Notes: a model not told the origin generated them from the sequence alone. A stretch of 13,468 bases of DNA from Candidatus Poseidoniaceae archaeon (GCA_013330765.1 DUHU01000016.1:1-13468), one strand, 5' to 3'. Shown: positions 6,801-12,209, counted from the first letter of the stretch. A program made the numbers and translations.

Positions 6801-9209
6801 ATCGACGGCCAAGACTACAGTGCCGTGGTGGTCGTTGAATACGCTGACGGGCGCCTCGGTACACCTTCCATGCCGCTTGGACCTGCGAGCCCAAGCGACG
6901 AGGTTCCTCGGCCACCCAACAGCGGCGAAGCCATGCCTTCCACCCTGAGCAATGCGGCCGACGGTGACCTCGATGTTCGATGGGAGCGTTGCACGTCGCT
7001 GGACCATGCATCCACACGACTCTATGCATCCACCGTTGAGCGAACCGACGTTGTTGGCTTGACGCCTGTGCTCGATCTACCTAAGTCAGAGGGCAACGAA
7101 ACCACCCTGACCCTGCAGCCAGGACGGGTGTACTGGATTGGATTAACGTGCGTGGACGAAGCTGGTCAGGAGAACCTCAGCGACGCCCTTATTCTTGGGC
7201 CAGTGGTCCCAACTGGAGGCCTCGATGACGGTCTTGCACCACCGCCCCTCAAGGACGTCGAGGCCACGGATGCCCCGAACGATGAAGGTGGGCGGATTTT
7301 GGTGACATGGACGCCGTCCATTGCGGTGGATTGTGCCTTCTACACCGTTTGGCTGCACGAGCTCGGTGACATTCAGAGCATCGACCAAGTGGGCCAAACC
7401 GACGGAGCTTACGCCACCCGCATCGCAGAAGCGGTGGCAGCCCTCAGGGATGGCACCCTCGCCTTCGAGGAAGCCGAAGTCGTGGCGGATTGTTCCGCCA
7501 ACGAAACGGTGGTGGACGACATCGGCGGTCGTGCGTTGGTCGACGGCCGGACCTACCTCGTGGCCGTGACCGCACATGACGTGTGGCTCAACGTGGACCT
7601 CAGCCTTGGAGACGACACGATCATCGACGACGCCATCCCGTTCAGAAACGTCATCGACGAAGGTCTTGCTCCCGAACGGTTGTTGGAGATTGAAACCTTT
7701 GACCATCCCGAGGACGACGGCCGAGCCATCGACGTCGTCTTCGCTCCTTCTGCAGCCGACGACTTCGACCATTACCTCATCTGGACCTTCACGGAGGAGG
7801 TCACCAACGTAAGCGCGTGGTACCAAGACGGGGTGTTCATGGGCGAAGTGGCGGTGTTGCGCATTGATACGCAGCTCATTGACGCAGAAGGTTCGCCGTT
7901 TGAGATCACCATCAACGAGGCCCTGCATCGGTCGGACGACGGTACGTGGTCCGTTGTGCCCGTTGAGGACGGCATGACCGTTCATGCGGTGGTCACCGTG
8001 CACGACCTTCGAGGCAACGTTCACTTGGACGGTCTGACCTCCGACGACGCACTGGCGGTGGACAACCTCGCCGACCAAGAGGCCCCAGATCGCATCGAAG
8101 AACTGGTCGCCACCGACCGACCCGAAGACGACGGAAGCGCCGTCCTGCTCGAATTCCTCCCCTCCACGGCCAGCGACGTTGCAGCATACGAGGTCTACGT
8201 GCTGAGCGCTCCGTTCAACCGGGTCAGCGAAAGCGCCAACCCGGCCTTGGTGCTTGACCGCACGCCCTCCTTCCCCGTGGTCGTTGACCGCTATTCCGAC
8301 GGCAGTGTGCTTCAGGCTGGAACGACCGCCTACCTTGCAGTGGTGGTGCGGGACGCCAGCGGAAACGCCCACCTTACGGACCTGACCACGGTGGCCATCG
8401 AACCTGTTGACGACGGCGTGGAAGACCCTGGCCTCTACCTTGACCCAATCCTTGGAATCACCGCAGCATGGCTCGATGAAGTCGACGTGCTTGTGGCATG
8501 GGAACACACGAACGATCCTTCCGTGAGGGCTTACCGCGTCTACTTCGCATCCGAATCTTTCCCGGACGTCGAAAGTGCGACCTTGGCAGGTGAAGTTACG
8601 GCATCAAACTCGTTCCGGATTTCGTCGACCTCCTTCCCCGAACTTGTGAACTCGACCGGTTGGTACATCGCCGTGACGCCCGTCGATGACACCTTCGAGC
8701 GGACGTCCGTTGAAACCGTGTTCCTCGTACCCCTGACGCAAAGTGCCAACACGGACGGCGGCGGGGACGAAGGGTTCGATTTCGCCACCTACTTGACGGG
8801 TCCCAACGCCATCATCGCGGGCCTGGTGCTCGTCACGTTCCTTCTCGCCTTGCTCGTGCTGCGACGTCGTAGCGGTCAAGGAAGCAAGACCTACACGTTG
8901 CAAGAAGCCACCTGGGGAATCCAAGAGGACGCTTTTGGACCCGTCCCTACCGCTCCCGCTGCTCCGCCGACCGCATCACCACCTGCAGCACCGGCGTCGG
9001 CCTTGGCCGCACCTCAAGCGCTCTCTGTGGACTTGTATGCTGCAGCCGAGCAACTCACTCCTGCACCCCCCCGCATGGAAGCCCCCGTGTCGCGGTCACC
9101 GTCCCCTTCAACCAACATCGATGGTTTGCTTGATGACTTGGGCCTTGAGAACCGAACACCCGCAAAGCAAGGCGGATTGGACACCTCGTTCCTCGACGAT
9201 TTGCTCTGA
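774..9209 (+). CDS. Giant secreted, membrane-anchored multi-propeller / fibronectin-III-like surface protein
   Basis: The product has about 2,811 residues, and no specific family name is recognised for the whole protein. A signal peptide (basic n-region K8-H15, hydrophobic core about 16-33, ASA before a cleavage near residue 38) is followed by a beta-rich region (about 39-190). Residues about 195-1790 form a long series of beta-propeller blade-like repeats; about 1790-1930 is a further beta-rich region; about 1930-2650 holds fibronectin-III-like units. One membrane helix (about 2678-2697) is followed by RRR and a roughly 115-residue Pro/Ala-rich tail ending in two LDDL motifs. The topology is therefore ectodomain outside, C-terminus inside. 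Ten cysteines, spaced as five pairs, and about 24 N-glycosylation sequons lie in the ectodomain. Start 774 was chosen because of the TATA spacing and the compact signal peptide; the in-frame ATG at 759 would add five residues. Function is unknown: adhesion, ligand or polymer binding, or cell-surface scaffolding are all possible. No catalytic motif was seen. Confidence 0.85.
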   Translation: MDVRLGSKNRGVRLHATGLVLLMLLSLASPLLMPTASAHEDAGGTVWPMSGSEDTGWVKLDAVSTDGIQPASADWNLTFAPGASLDNVSFQVRVSGADGMVIDSPLMIAGGSVGSALLDLSSQGWMGQTLDLDGGDPFTGRTSTSGLSSSWTLPGGATVTDLVIQALAPADPTVSLKPLAFEPAASATHPDDGRLWLAVDDRVLVVDAAMSPPTIDIVEVPDVEAIIDLEVDVAHGQLLVLGTDAMHAIDLANGGLIPLPDNQSTVGSDKPILRLAVNGTGDVIAVGDACLHHRSVDGTWSVLSGCNTNTFPMATNANVVEMQIFNGLVHVSLEDEGVLRYDPATSTSTIWTTANVLHSDVITSMVEMGNQILFGSEDAGIGRYNPSLNLWQATWSSANWLADDQINGLEVVGSELWVLAGSSIQRYDINSGVFTTHNGPSDLADAGLGGDVPVMMAWPTGGARAPSDHTLLIGDGTGTFLRMAPGATPMVLNDLVLATSPPISEMTAVAAFGDQVHVGGDDLIAVYNATQRRWTGATTIVGVPTSMVATATDVWVGTEEDGLYRIDAATGNAQQYQGSEARWDAIAGLAVDQRDVVMTHDDGGVSVWNLTDLANGNPPWESGVTEDVPADATGEVAVHNRTAYFASEDGLLRLELDGGPAWLASWGSTGIDQSFYAPIVEYQGVLHYGLYGYGVVRIDLATGEILSPLLDGNGNGASGALPSDEVFSIIVTNIRGSAELAIGTQSGAVLWDGNSAYTIPGGRNWDERPGQHLEFMDLGSYLYAATNLGVCRWQLDAGGGLDIDECLTVYDGMPNWATYSIGHNSTHIFGGTLSGVGVIDRSSFSVVDTWETQSADNAPVAIVSDIAYIGLDGIGVARWDLVNSAWLNLWTSSGVLDTNGITGLVAGTQANTLWVGGDDGFQLIDVINSTELVDIEKSSGLYYDNGDPYDLIMIGDMLHYNQRTASDRIYRIDTSDYSSATNYIDIGVHLNEGSLDVAGMGRMGDVIVASAVSSQWWNTEGSGGIVRWNATSNSWLPDILPDTSIQVMEVMQASNGDTWIQYGDDGVEVLDANGTQVLGWSASETPDLPNGQGGYPMGGGMVEWGGDILFASEDGVGAYDPSAGTWSTYWSSTSTSEVYELWTDGNVLFIGATSGQGWNPDGVVIMEDANGTQTTVLSSQAGDFSNAYPISIEACDGMVWTAFFQLSGGAQVIGVDPNGVASDVVIDGQDFGTNARPAALACSGTELHVGFWSVSAGVIVWDLATNQVVDQLTSADGMSNSPVYYDAMATVGPASAPSIAVGYDTNNGEGGYAVYDVANRAPTVREQGALVTTVDRASNGAVVYGIPGLSSGYSQVGTWWPPTGASLIGSRIQLNSGAVSALAGSGTTLYAATYDPVAGFGSSTGGSALLIGDVASNGTLTWTDGHVMPSGMRASSLAIGSQAVHVATAPRGGGNGGGQGVGLLTLDVSNGTWSTASNGLSNDLDGLAWYGNELVTGLVGGGSGVSGVQIYDPPTDAFVDGGVLGGLPSNTVLGLSRSSTSDVVHIATDGGVGRFDRSLDGWDTPITVINGLPSNNVEDVVTWFDASGDEHVLLATDGGLSLWNASADQLTITWDDTNGLLEASTWGLFRNSTDGTVLLAHDGLGSSRPGATVLAAASSAAGGFVVDDTHRFDQLPSNDVTAVASDWWGLHIATDSGTMTHWNALNEEFEEGLDRTPTNQPVERISSDGTTAVLMTQNGLVLVEASSAGHALLASETVIGVSDVGLDGTGAIWATTFDDGLAAWGPPPGYQPVPSAASLRATPLNLGIGTGFADVTEYLHPGTSIDLLDLVGLPSLALPNGTAGTLTPTALPLVFSSTTQGAAVWASTDLLLWNGTFEMADDAFVNRLQAAVDTGRMLNGNLTVEGQLFSPVNGSMEVRLIYDWSRTETPVELLDLSDRPDDGGSALRASWSLVHDEDFARYLLYLKPGGWAVPPTAAELQTSNLQPDAAIALHSRLQADVFTAGGEPLIDGQDYSAVVVVEYADGRLGTPSMPLGPASPSDEVPRPPNSGEAMPSTLSNAADGDLDVRWERCTSLDHASTRLYASTVERTDVVGLTPVLDLPKSEGNETTLTLQPGRVYWIGLTCVDEAGQENLSDALILGPVVPTGGLDDGLAPPPLKDVEATDAPNDEGGRILVTWTPSIAVDCAFYTVWLHELGDIQSIDQVGQTDGAYATRIAEAVAALRDGTLAFEEAEVVADCSANETVVDDIGGRALVDGRTYLVAVTAHDVWLNVDLSLGDDTIIDDAIPFRNVIDEGLAPERLLEIETFDHPEDDGRAIDVVFAPSAADDFDHYLIWTFTEEVTNVSAWYQDGVFMGEVAVLRIDTQLIDAEGSPFEITINEALHRSDDGTWSVVPVEDGMTVHAVVTVHDLRGNVHLDGLTSDDALAVDNLADQEAPDRIEELVATDRPEDDGSAVLLEFLPSTASDVAAYEVYVLSAPFNRVSESANPALVLDRTPSFPVVVDRYSDGSVLQAGTTAYLAVVVRDASGNAHLTDLTTVAIEPVDDGVEDPGLYLDPILGITAAWLDEVDVLVAWEHTNDPSVRAYRVYFASESFPDVESATLAGEVTASNSFRISSTSFPELVNSTGWYIAVTPVDDTFERTSVETVFLVPLTQSANTDGGGDEGFDFATYLTGPNAIIAGLVLVTFLLALLVLRRRSGQGSKTYTLQEATWGIQEDAFGPVPTAPAAPPTASPPAAPASALAAPQALSVDLYAAAEQLTPAPPRMEAPVSRSPSPSTNIDGLLDDLGLENRTPAKQGGLDTSFLDDLL
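1355..6145 (+). repeat. About 35 degenerate beta-propeller blade repeats (protein level)
   Basis: A recurring pattern is seen roughly every 45 residues: a hydrophobic strand ending in G or A, then a D/E/G-rich turn, a strand ending in Y/W/F/I plus D or N, and often a W about six residues later. Clear examples are ILFGSEDAGIGRYNPSLNLW (from about 1887), VWVGTEEDGLYRID (from about 2433), ILFASEDGVGAYDPSAGTW (from about 4098), VHIATDGGVGRFD (from about 5403) and LHIATDSGTMTHWN (from about 5841). Three units near 5352, 5487 and 5796 begin with LPSN, the entry motif typical of the two-component-regulator propeller family (Reg_prop). By eye there are about 35 units, which would suit five seven-bladed rings; the grouping into rings is inference. 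Confidence 0.7.
3984..4292 (+). repeat. 18-bp perfect direct repeat inside the propeller region
   Basis: The 18 bases at 3984-4001 recur exactly at 4275-4292, in the same frame, encoding DANGTQ both times. The copies are 291 bases (97 codons) apart, close to two blade lengths. Flanking residues are loosely similar (GV before, D then N then YP after), which fits an old two-blade duplication that has since diverged, though chance cannot be excluded. Confidence 0.5.
6570..8730 (+). repeat. Tandem fibronectin-III-like units with a D-x-P-[DN]-[DE]-G signature
   Basis: Four strong copies of an acidic turn open the units: DRPDDGG (6585), DAPNDEGG (7269), DHPEDDG (7701) and DRPEDDG (8115). Each is followed by a strand such as LVTWTPS or VVFAPS and then by a D..Y.hY/W strand (ARYLLYL, AFYTVWL, DHYLIWT, AAYEVYV). 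Weaker units are visible near 6930-7045 and 8454-8555. The pattern is that of bacterial and archaeal fibronectin type III domains. Spacing of about 140 residues is longer than a standard domain of about 90, so loop insertions or extra strands are present. The position between the propellers and the membrane suggests a stalk. Confidence 0.65.
8805..8870 (+). other. C-terminal transmembrane helix and basic stop-transfer residues of the giant protein
   Basis: An uninterrupted hydrophobic run rich in Ile, Leu, Val, Ala and Phe (about residues 2678-2697) is followed directly by RRR. With the cleaved signal peptide this predicts a type I membrane protein, with about 2,640 residues outside and about 115 inside. 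No sorting motif of the archaeosortase type (PGF) was seen, so anchoring appears to be by the helix itself. Confidence 0.85.
9123..9206 (+). other. Tandem LDDL motifs at the cytoplasmic C-terminus
   Basis: The tail ends with two similar short motifs, GLLDDLG (9123-9143, residues 2784-2790) and FLDDLL (9189-9206, residues 2806-2811), the second being the extreme C-terminus. They are separated by a polar linker and preceded by a disordered-looking Pro/Ala/Ser-rich stretch. Such a layout suits a linear docking site for a cytoplasmic partner or a sorting tag. This role is inference from layout only. Confidence 0.6.
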
Positions 9210-9239
9210 CCGGTGTGCTGAAGCACGACGGCATCCAGC

Positions 9240-9245
9240 GTGAGG
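9240..9245 (+). promoter_or_regulatory. Ribosome binding site of the pabC-like gene
   Basis: GTGAGG at 9240-9245 ends seven bases before the ATG at 9253 and supports that start. The 43-base spacer after the giant gene shows no AT-rich promoter, so the gene is probably read from an upstream or internal promoter. Confidence 0.5.
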
Positions 9246-9252
9246 CGAGCGC

Positions 9253-9999
9253 ATGCCTGCCGGACCGCGTGAAGCCGTCTTTACCACCCTCTTGTTCCGG
9301 CCGGAGCGAGGCGTGGCGGACCTTCACCTCCACCTTGCTCGCTTGCAGGTCCACGCTCAGGCCTTGCGCCTGAACCCAGACATGGACACCGCCCTTGAGG
9401 CGGTCACCGAGGCCTGTCAAGGCCGTTTGACGGAGGGTTTGGTCCGCCTCACTTGGTCCAACGACGAATGGACATGCTCCGTCCGCGAACGGCTGTCCCT
9501 CACCGACGTGGACGCCATTACAGCTCCAGCCCCCAGGTGGGCGGGCAGGATCAACGGGACGAAGCACGGCGCTTGGTCGTGGGCGTCTGAAATGGCCGAA
9601 AAAGGTGAGGCCATGGGGGCCGATGCGGTCCTGATGGTGCATGACCACCGCATCGTCGATGAACGTCGGGCGACGCCTTTGTTGTTGGACGACGACGGCG
9701 TGGTATGGGCCGCTCCCGAAGAAGACGGGGGCGTGGCGAGCATCACGCTGAAGACCATGACCAACGCGCTGTCGGCTGCGGGCCTGCCCGTGCAGCGAGG
9801 GCACCTCAACGAACGGCGTGTTGCACGCGCGACCGCCATGGTGCTGGTCGGCACCGGACTTGGTGTGGCCTCTGTGGACACCGTCGACGGGGTGACCTTC
9901 GCCTCTCCGAGCCAACGTTTGGTCGACGTGTGCCGTGTTGCTTACGAGGCCCACATGGCCGATGAAGCCACGTGGACCAGCCTCGGAGGGGCCCGATGA
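9253..9999 (+). CDS. pabC: Aminotransferase class IV protein, probable 4-amino-4-deoxychorismate lyase
   Basis: The product has 248 residues, a usual length for PabC. Such enzymes use pyridoxal phosphate to release pyruvate from aminodeoxychorismate and leave p-aminobenzoate. Family landmarks are HLARL (H27, R30), a candidate PLP-binding lysine in GTKHG (K104), a conserved glutamate E137 after HRIV, and the late segment VLVGTGLGVASVDTVDG. The assignment to PabC rather than a branched-chain aminotransferase rests on the short length and on the overlap with the aminodeoxychorismate synthase gene (last four bases shared, ATGA). Oddities: the usual N-L-F after the conserved glutamate reads P-L-L here, and the common G-I-T-R is S-I-T-L. 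The fold assignment is good, and the specific reaction rests largely on context. Confidence 0.8.
   Translation: MPAGPREAVFTTLLFRPERGVADLHLHLARLQVHAQALRLNPDMDTALEAVTEACQGRLTEGLVRLTWSNDEWTCSVRERLSLTDVDAITAPAPRWAGRINGTKHGAWSWASEMAEKGEAMGADAVLMVHDHRIVDERRATPLLLDDDGVVWAAPEEDGGVASITLKTMTNALSAAGLPVQRGHLNERRVARATAMVLVGTGLGVASVDTVDGVTFASPSQRLVDVCRVAYEAHMADEATWTSLGGAR
9985..9991 (+). promoter_or_regulatory. Ribosome binding site deciding the pabB-pabA start
   Basis: GGAGGGG at 9985-9991 is a strong Shine-Dalgarno sequence. It lies four to six bases before the ATG at 9996 and seven bases before a second ATG at 9999. It rules against the in-frame ATG at 9972, which lies upstream of it. The start overlaps the preceding stop as ATGA, so translation of the two genes is probably coupled. 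Confidence 0.75.
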
Positions 10000-12176
10000 T
10001 GGACGTTATTTGCACGGTTGAGGGGTTGCGCAAGCACGGACAACTCGGCTCGACAGCGGAGGCCTTCGGTGCACCGGACGAAGTGCTCCTCATGTCCACA
10101 GGGCCGGCGAGCCACTTGGCCAAGCATTCGATGATCGCCAGACCACCACGTCGTCGGGCCGTAATTCGTCAGCCAAAGGGCACCCTTCCAGTGAAGATGA
10201 CCAACAATCCGCTGGAGGGCGAACCCGTATGGAGAACGCCTGAGATGCTTCATGCCACGATGCAAACCTGGCGTGACGGCGAATGGCATGACGATGAACG
10301 GATTGAGGCCCCCGACCTCGAAGTGCTGCTGCGGACACTCGAGTCCGAGATGTTGGCACCAGAGCCGTTCGTCACTCAGGTGGAAGGGTGGCCGCAACGC
10401 TCCTTCCTCAGCGGTGCCTTCGCCTACGATTTGGTCCAGTGGACCCAGCCGATTACGATTCACCATCCTCCTGCTCCAGACGCCCTTTTGGCCGTTCTTT
10501 GGGCGGTGGATGGCGCCCTGCTCATCGACCATGCCACGGGGTTGGCCCACAGGCTCCACACCGAAGGAGATGCATGGGCAGAGCACGTCCACCCCGCAGA
10601 ACCGCGGAGCACCGCACCTCCCTCAACGCATCACACCCCGACGGAGAGTTCCATGGACGACGCACGCCATGCTGAGGCGATCGAACAGGTCAGGCAGGCC
10701 ATCGTCGAAGGACGCATGTACCAGGTGAACATTGGTCGGCGGTGGACGGCCCCGCTTCCAGACGACCCGTGGGAGGTCATGCGGCGCTTGCTTGTGGGAA
10801 ATCCTGCCCCATTTTCTGCATGGACCTGGGCGCCCGATTTGGACCATCATTTGCTTTCAAGCTCGCCCGAATCCCTTCTTCGGATTCATGCCGGGAAAGC
10901 CATGGCATCGCCGATCAAAGGCACCTACCCTCGCGGCAGCGATGCCTTGGAAGAACAGGCCCTTCGCCGTGCGCTGGTTGAGGACGAGAAAGAAACGGCC
11001 GAACATCGGATGCTTGTGGACCTGATGCGAAACGACTTGGGCGCCATCAGCCGACCAGGCTCGGTCAGGATTGAGCGGTACGACGTGGAAGCGTACGCCA
11101 CGGTCCAGCACCTTGTGTCCCACGTCGGTTCAACCCTCACCGTCGACCCACCTGCCGCCTTTGCGTCCGTGTTTCCGGGCGGCTCCATCACAGGATGTCC
11201 TCGAACCGTCGTGTGTGCCGCCATCGACGCCATGGAGCATGAACCCCGGCGGTTTTGGTGCGGATCCATCGGGTGGTGGGACCCTGACGGCCATCATGGT
11301 GCATGGAACATCCTGATTCGAACCATGCAAGTTCGCCACGAAGGCCAGCAGCGCATGGCGGACGTGCTCGCTGGCGGGGGCATCACCATTGGGAGCGTGG
11401 CCGAACGTGAAATCGAGGAAGCGGTCTGGAAGGCGGACGCATTGCTCAGCGCCGCCGGTTGGAGCTCGCCCCGTAGCAGCACGCGAGGCGTCTTGCGGAT
11501 CACGCCGCTCAGCGTTCCTCACGGCACGCCCCTCGGAGGACGCTTGGGGCGACGGCGTGAGCGGCCCCATGGCACCGTGGTGCTGGTGGACAACCTCGAT
11601 TCGTTCACGCACAACATCGCCCATGCCATCATGCAACTCGGCCACGATGTGCACGTGCTGCAGGGGCGTGGCCCAAAGGGACCTACAGACGTGGAAGAAA
11701 GCGTGAGCAGGTTGCTGAGTGCCGCACCAAGCCACGTGTTGTTGGGACCTGGACCTGGTCGTCCGGAGGAAGCCAAGTTTTCCATGCGGTTGGCCCAAAT
11801 GGCCCTTCAAAGCCACACCCCGCCCCTTCTCGGCATTTGCCTCGGACACCAGGCCCTCGGCCTTGCCGCAGGTGGCCGCATCGTTCACGACCCGCATGGA
11901 CCCGTCCATGGACGTCCCGTTCACGTTGTTCATGACGGCACCGGCCTGTTCCGCGATGTGTCGGGTCGCACCACGCGGATGGTGCGTTACAACTCCTTGG
12001 TGGTGGAGGGCACGGTGGCCAGCGGTCTACAGGTAAACGCACGCTCAGGACACGTCACCATGGGCTTCCGTTCCACGGACGGTCGCGTCCATGGACTGCA
12101 AGGCCACCCCGAATCCATCGGCAGCGAAGATGGTGACCGGCTGCTGCGGACTTTCCTCGACGCAGCGCATGGTTGA
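9996..12176 (+). CDS. pabBA: Fused aminodeoxychorismate synthase: PabB (N-terminal) - PabA glutamine amidotransferase (C-terminal)
   Basis: The 726-residue protein would convert chorismate and glutamine to 4-amino-4-deoxychorismate. Residues about 1-485 are the chorismate-binding PabB part, with YQVN, SSSPES (E292), PIKGT (K308), DLMRNDLG (about 343-350), FPGGSITG, IRT, GGGI and the ending E472-xx-E475-xxx-K479. The lysine in PIKGT marks aminodeoxychorismate synthases; anthranilate synthases have alanine there. Residues about 525-726 are a class I glutamine amidotransferase, with DNLDSFTHN, GPGPGRP, the nucleophile C615 in GICLGHQ, and H704 and E706 in HPES, so the triad is intact. A basic, Pro/Ser-rich linker of about 35 residues joins them. 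The family motif TGAPK reads TGCPR (R403). The domain order is that of TrpE-TrpG fusions and the reverse of plant, fungal and actinobacterial PabA-PabB fusions. Start 9996 is set by the ribosome site and ATGA overlap. Confidence 0.9.
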   Translation: MMDVICTVEGLRKHGQLGSTAEAFGAPDEVLLMSTGPASHLAKHSMIARPPRRRAVIRQPKGTLPVKMTNNPLEGEPVWRTPEMLHATMQTWRDGEWHDDERIEAPDLEVLLRTLESEMLAPEPFVTQVEGWPQRSFLSGAFAYDLVQWTQPITIHHPPAPDALLAVLWAVDGALLIDHATGLAHRLHTEGDAWAEHVHPAEPRSTAPPSTHHTPTESSMDDARHAEAIEQVRQAIVEGRMYQVNIGRRWTAPLPDDPWEVMRRLLVGNPAPFSAWTWAPDLDHHLLSSSPESLLRIHAGKAMASPIKGTYPRGSDALEEQALRRALVEDEKETAEHRMLVDLMRNDLGAISRPGSVRIERYDVEAYATVQHLVSHVGSTLTVDPPAAFASVFPGGSITGCPRTVVCAAIDAMEHEPRRFWCGSIGWWDPDGHHGAWNILIRTMQVRHEGQQRMADVLAGGGITIGSVAEREIEEAVWKADALLSAAGWSSPRSSTRGVLRITPLSVPHGTPLGGRLGRRRERPHGTVVLVDNLDSFTHNIAHAIMQLGHDVHVLQGRGPKGPTDVEESVSRLLSAAPSHVLLGPGPGRPEEAKFSMRLAQMALQSHTPPLLGICLGHQALGLAAGGRIVHDPHGPVHGRPVHVVHDGTGLFRDVSGRTTRMVRYNSLVVEGTVASGLQVNARSGHVTMGFRSTDGRVHGLQGHPESIGSEDGDRLLRTFLDAAHG

Positions 12177-12202
12177 AAGCACGGGAGTCGGTCGCAAGAA
12201 CC

Positions 12203-12209
12203 GAGGGAG
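12203..12209 (+). promoter_or_regulatory. Ribosome binding site of the zinc-ribbon membrane protein gene
   Basis: GAGGGAG at 12203-12209 precedes the ATG at 12213 with its GAGG core six bases upstream. The 36-base spacer after the pabB-pabA stop shows no TATA-like element, which favours co-transcription with the upstream genes. Confidence 0.6.

Noticed and set aside
7143..8507. A 454-codon open frame on the minus strand inside the giant gene
   Set aside because: It lies wholly antisense to a well-supported coding region with clear domain repeats, shows no recognisable family, signal or ribosome site, and looks like a codon-bias shadow.
774..9209. Secreted peptidase or glycoside hydrolase as the function of the giant protein
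   Set aside because: No catalytic motif (zinc-binding HExxH, serine or cysteine protease signatures, or a hydrolase domain) was seen; only repeat and stalk-type regions are visible.
9055..9954. A 299-codon minus-strand open frame across the end of the giant gene and the pabC-like gene
   Set aside because: It spans two real plus-strand genes and their spacer, and its translation shows no recognisable domain.
9972..9995. ATG at 9972 as the start of the pabB-pabA gene
   Set aside because: The strong ribosome site at 9985-9991 lies downstream of it, and the ATGA overlap at 9996 is the usual coupled start.
9996..12176. Anthranilate synthase (TrpEG fusion) as the product
   Set aside because: The motif PIKGT carries the lysine typical of aminodeoxychorismate synthase, and a PabC-like gene overlaps it; no other tryptophan gene is present.
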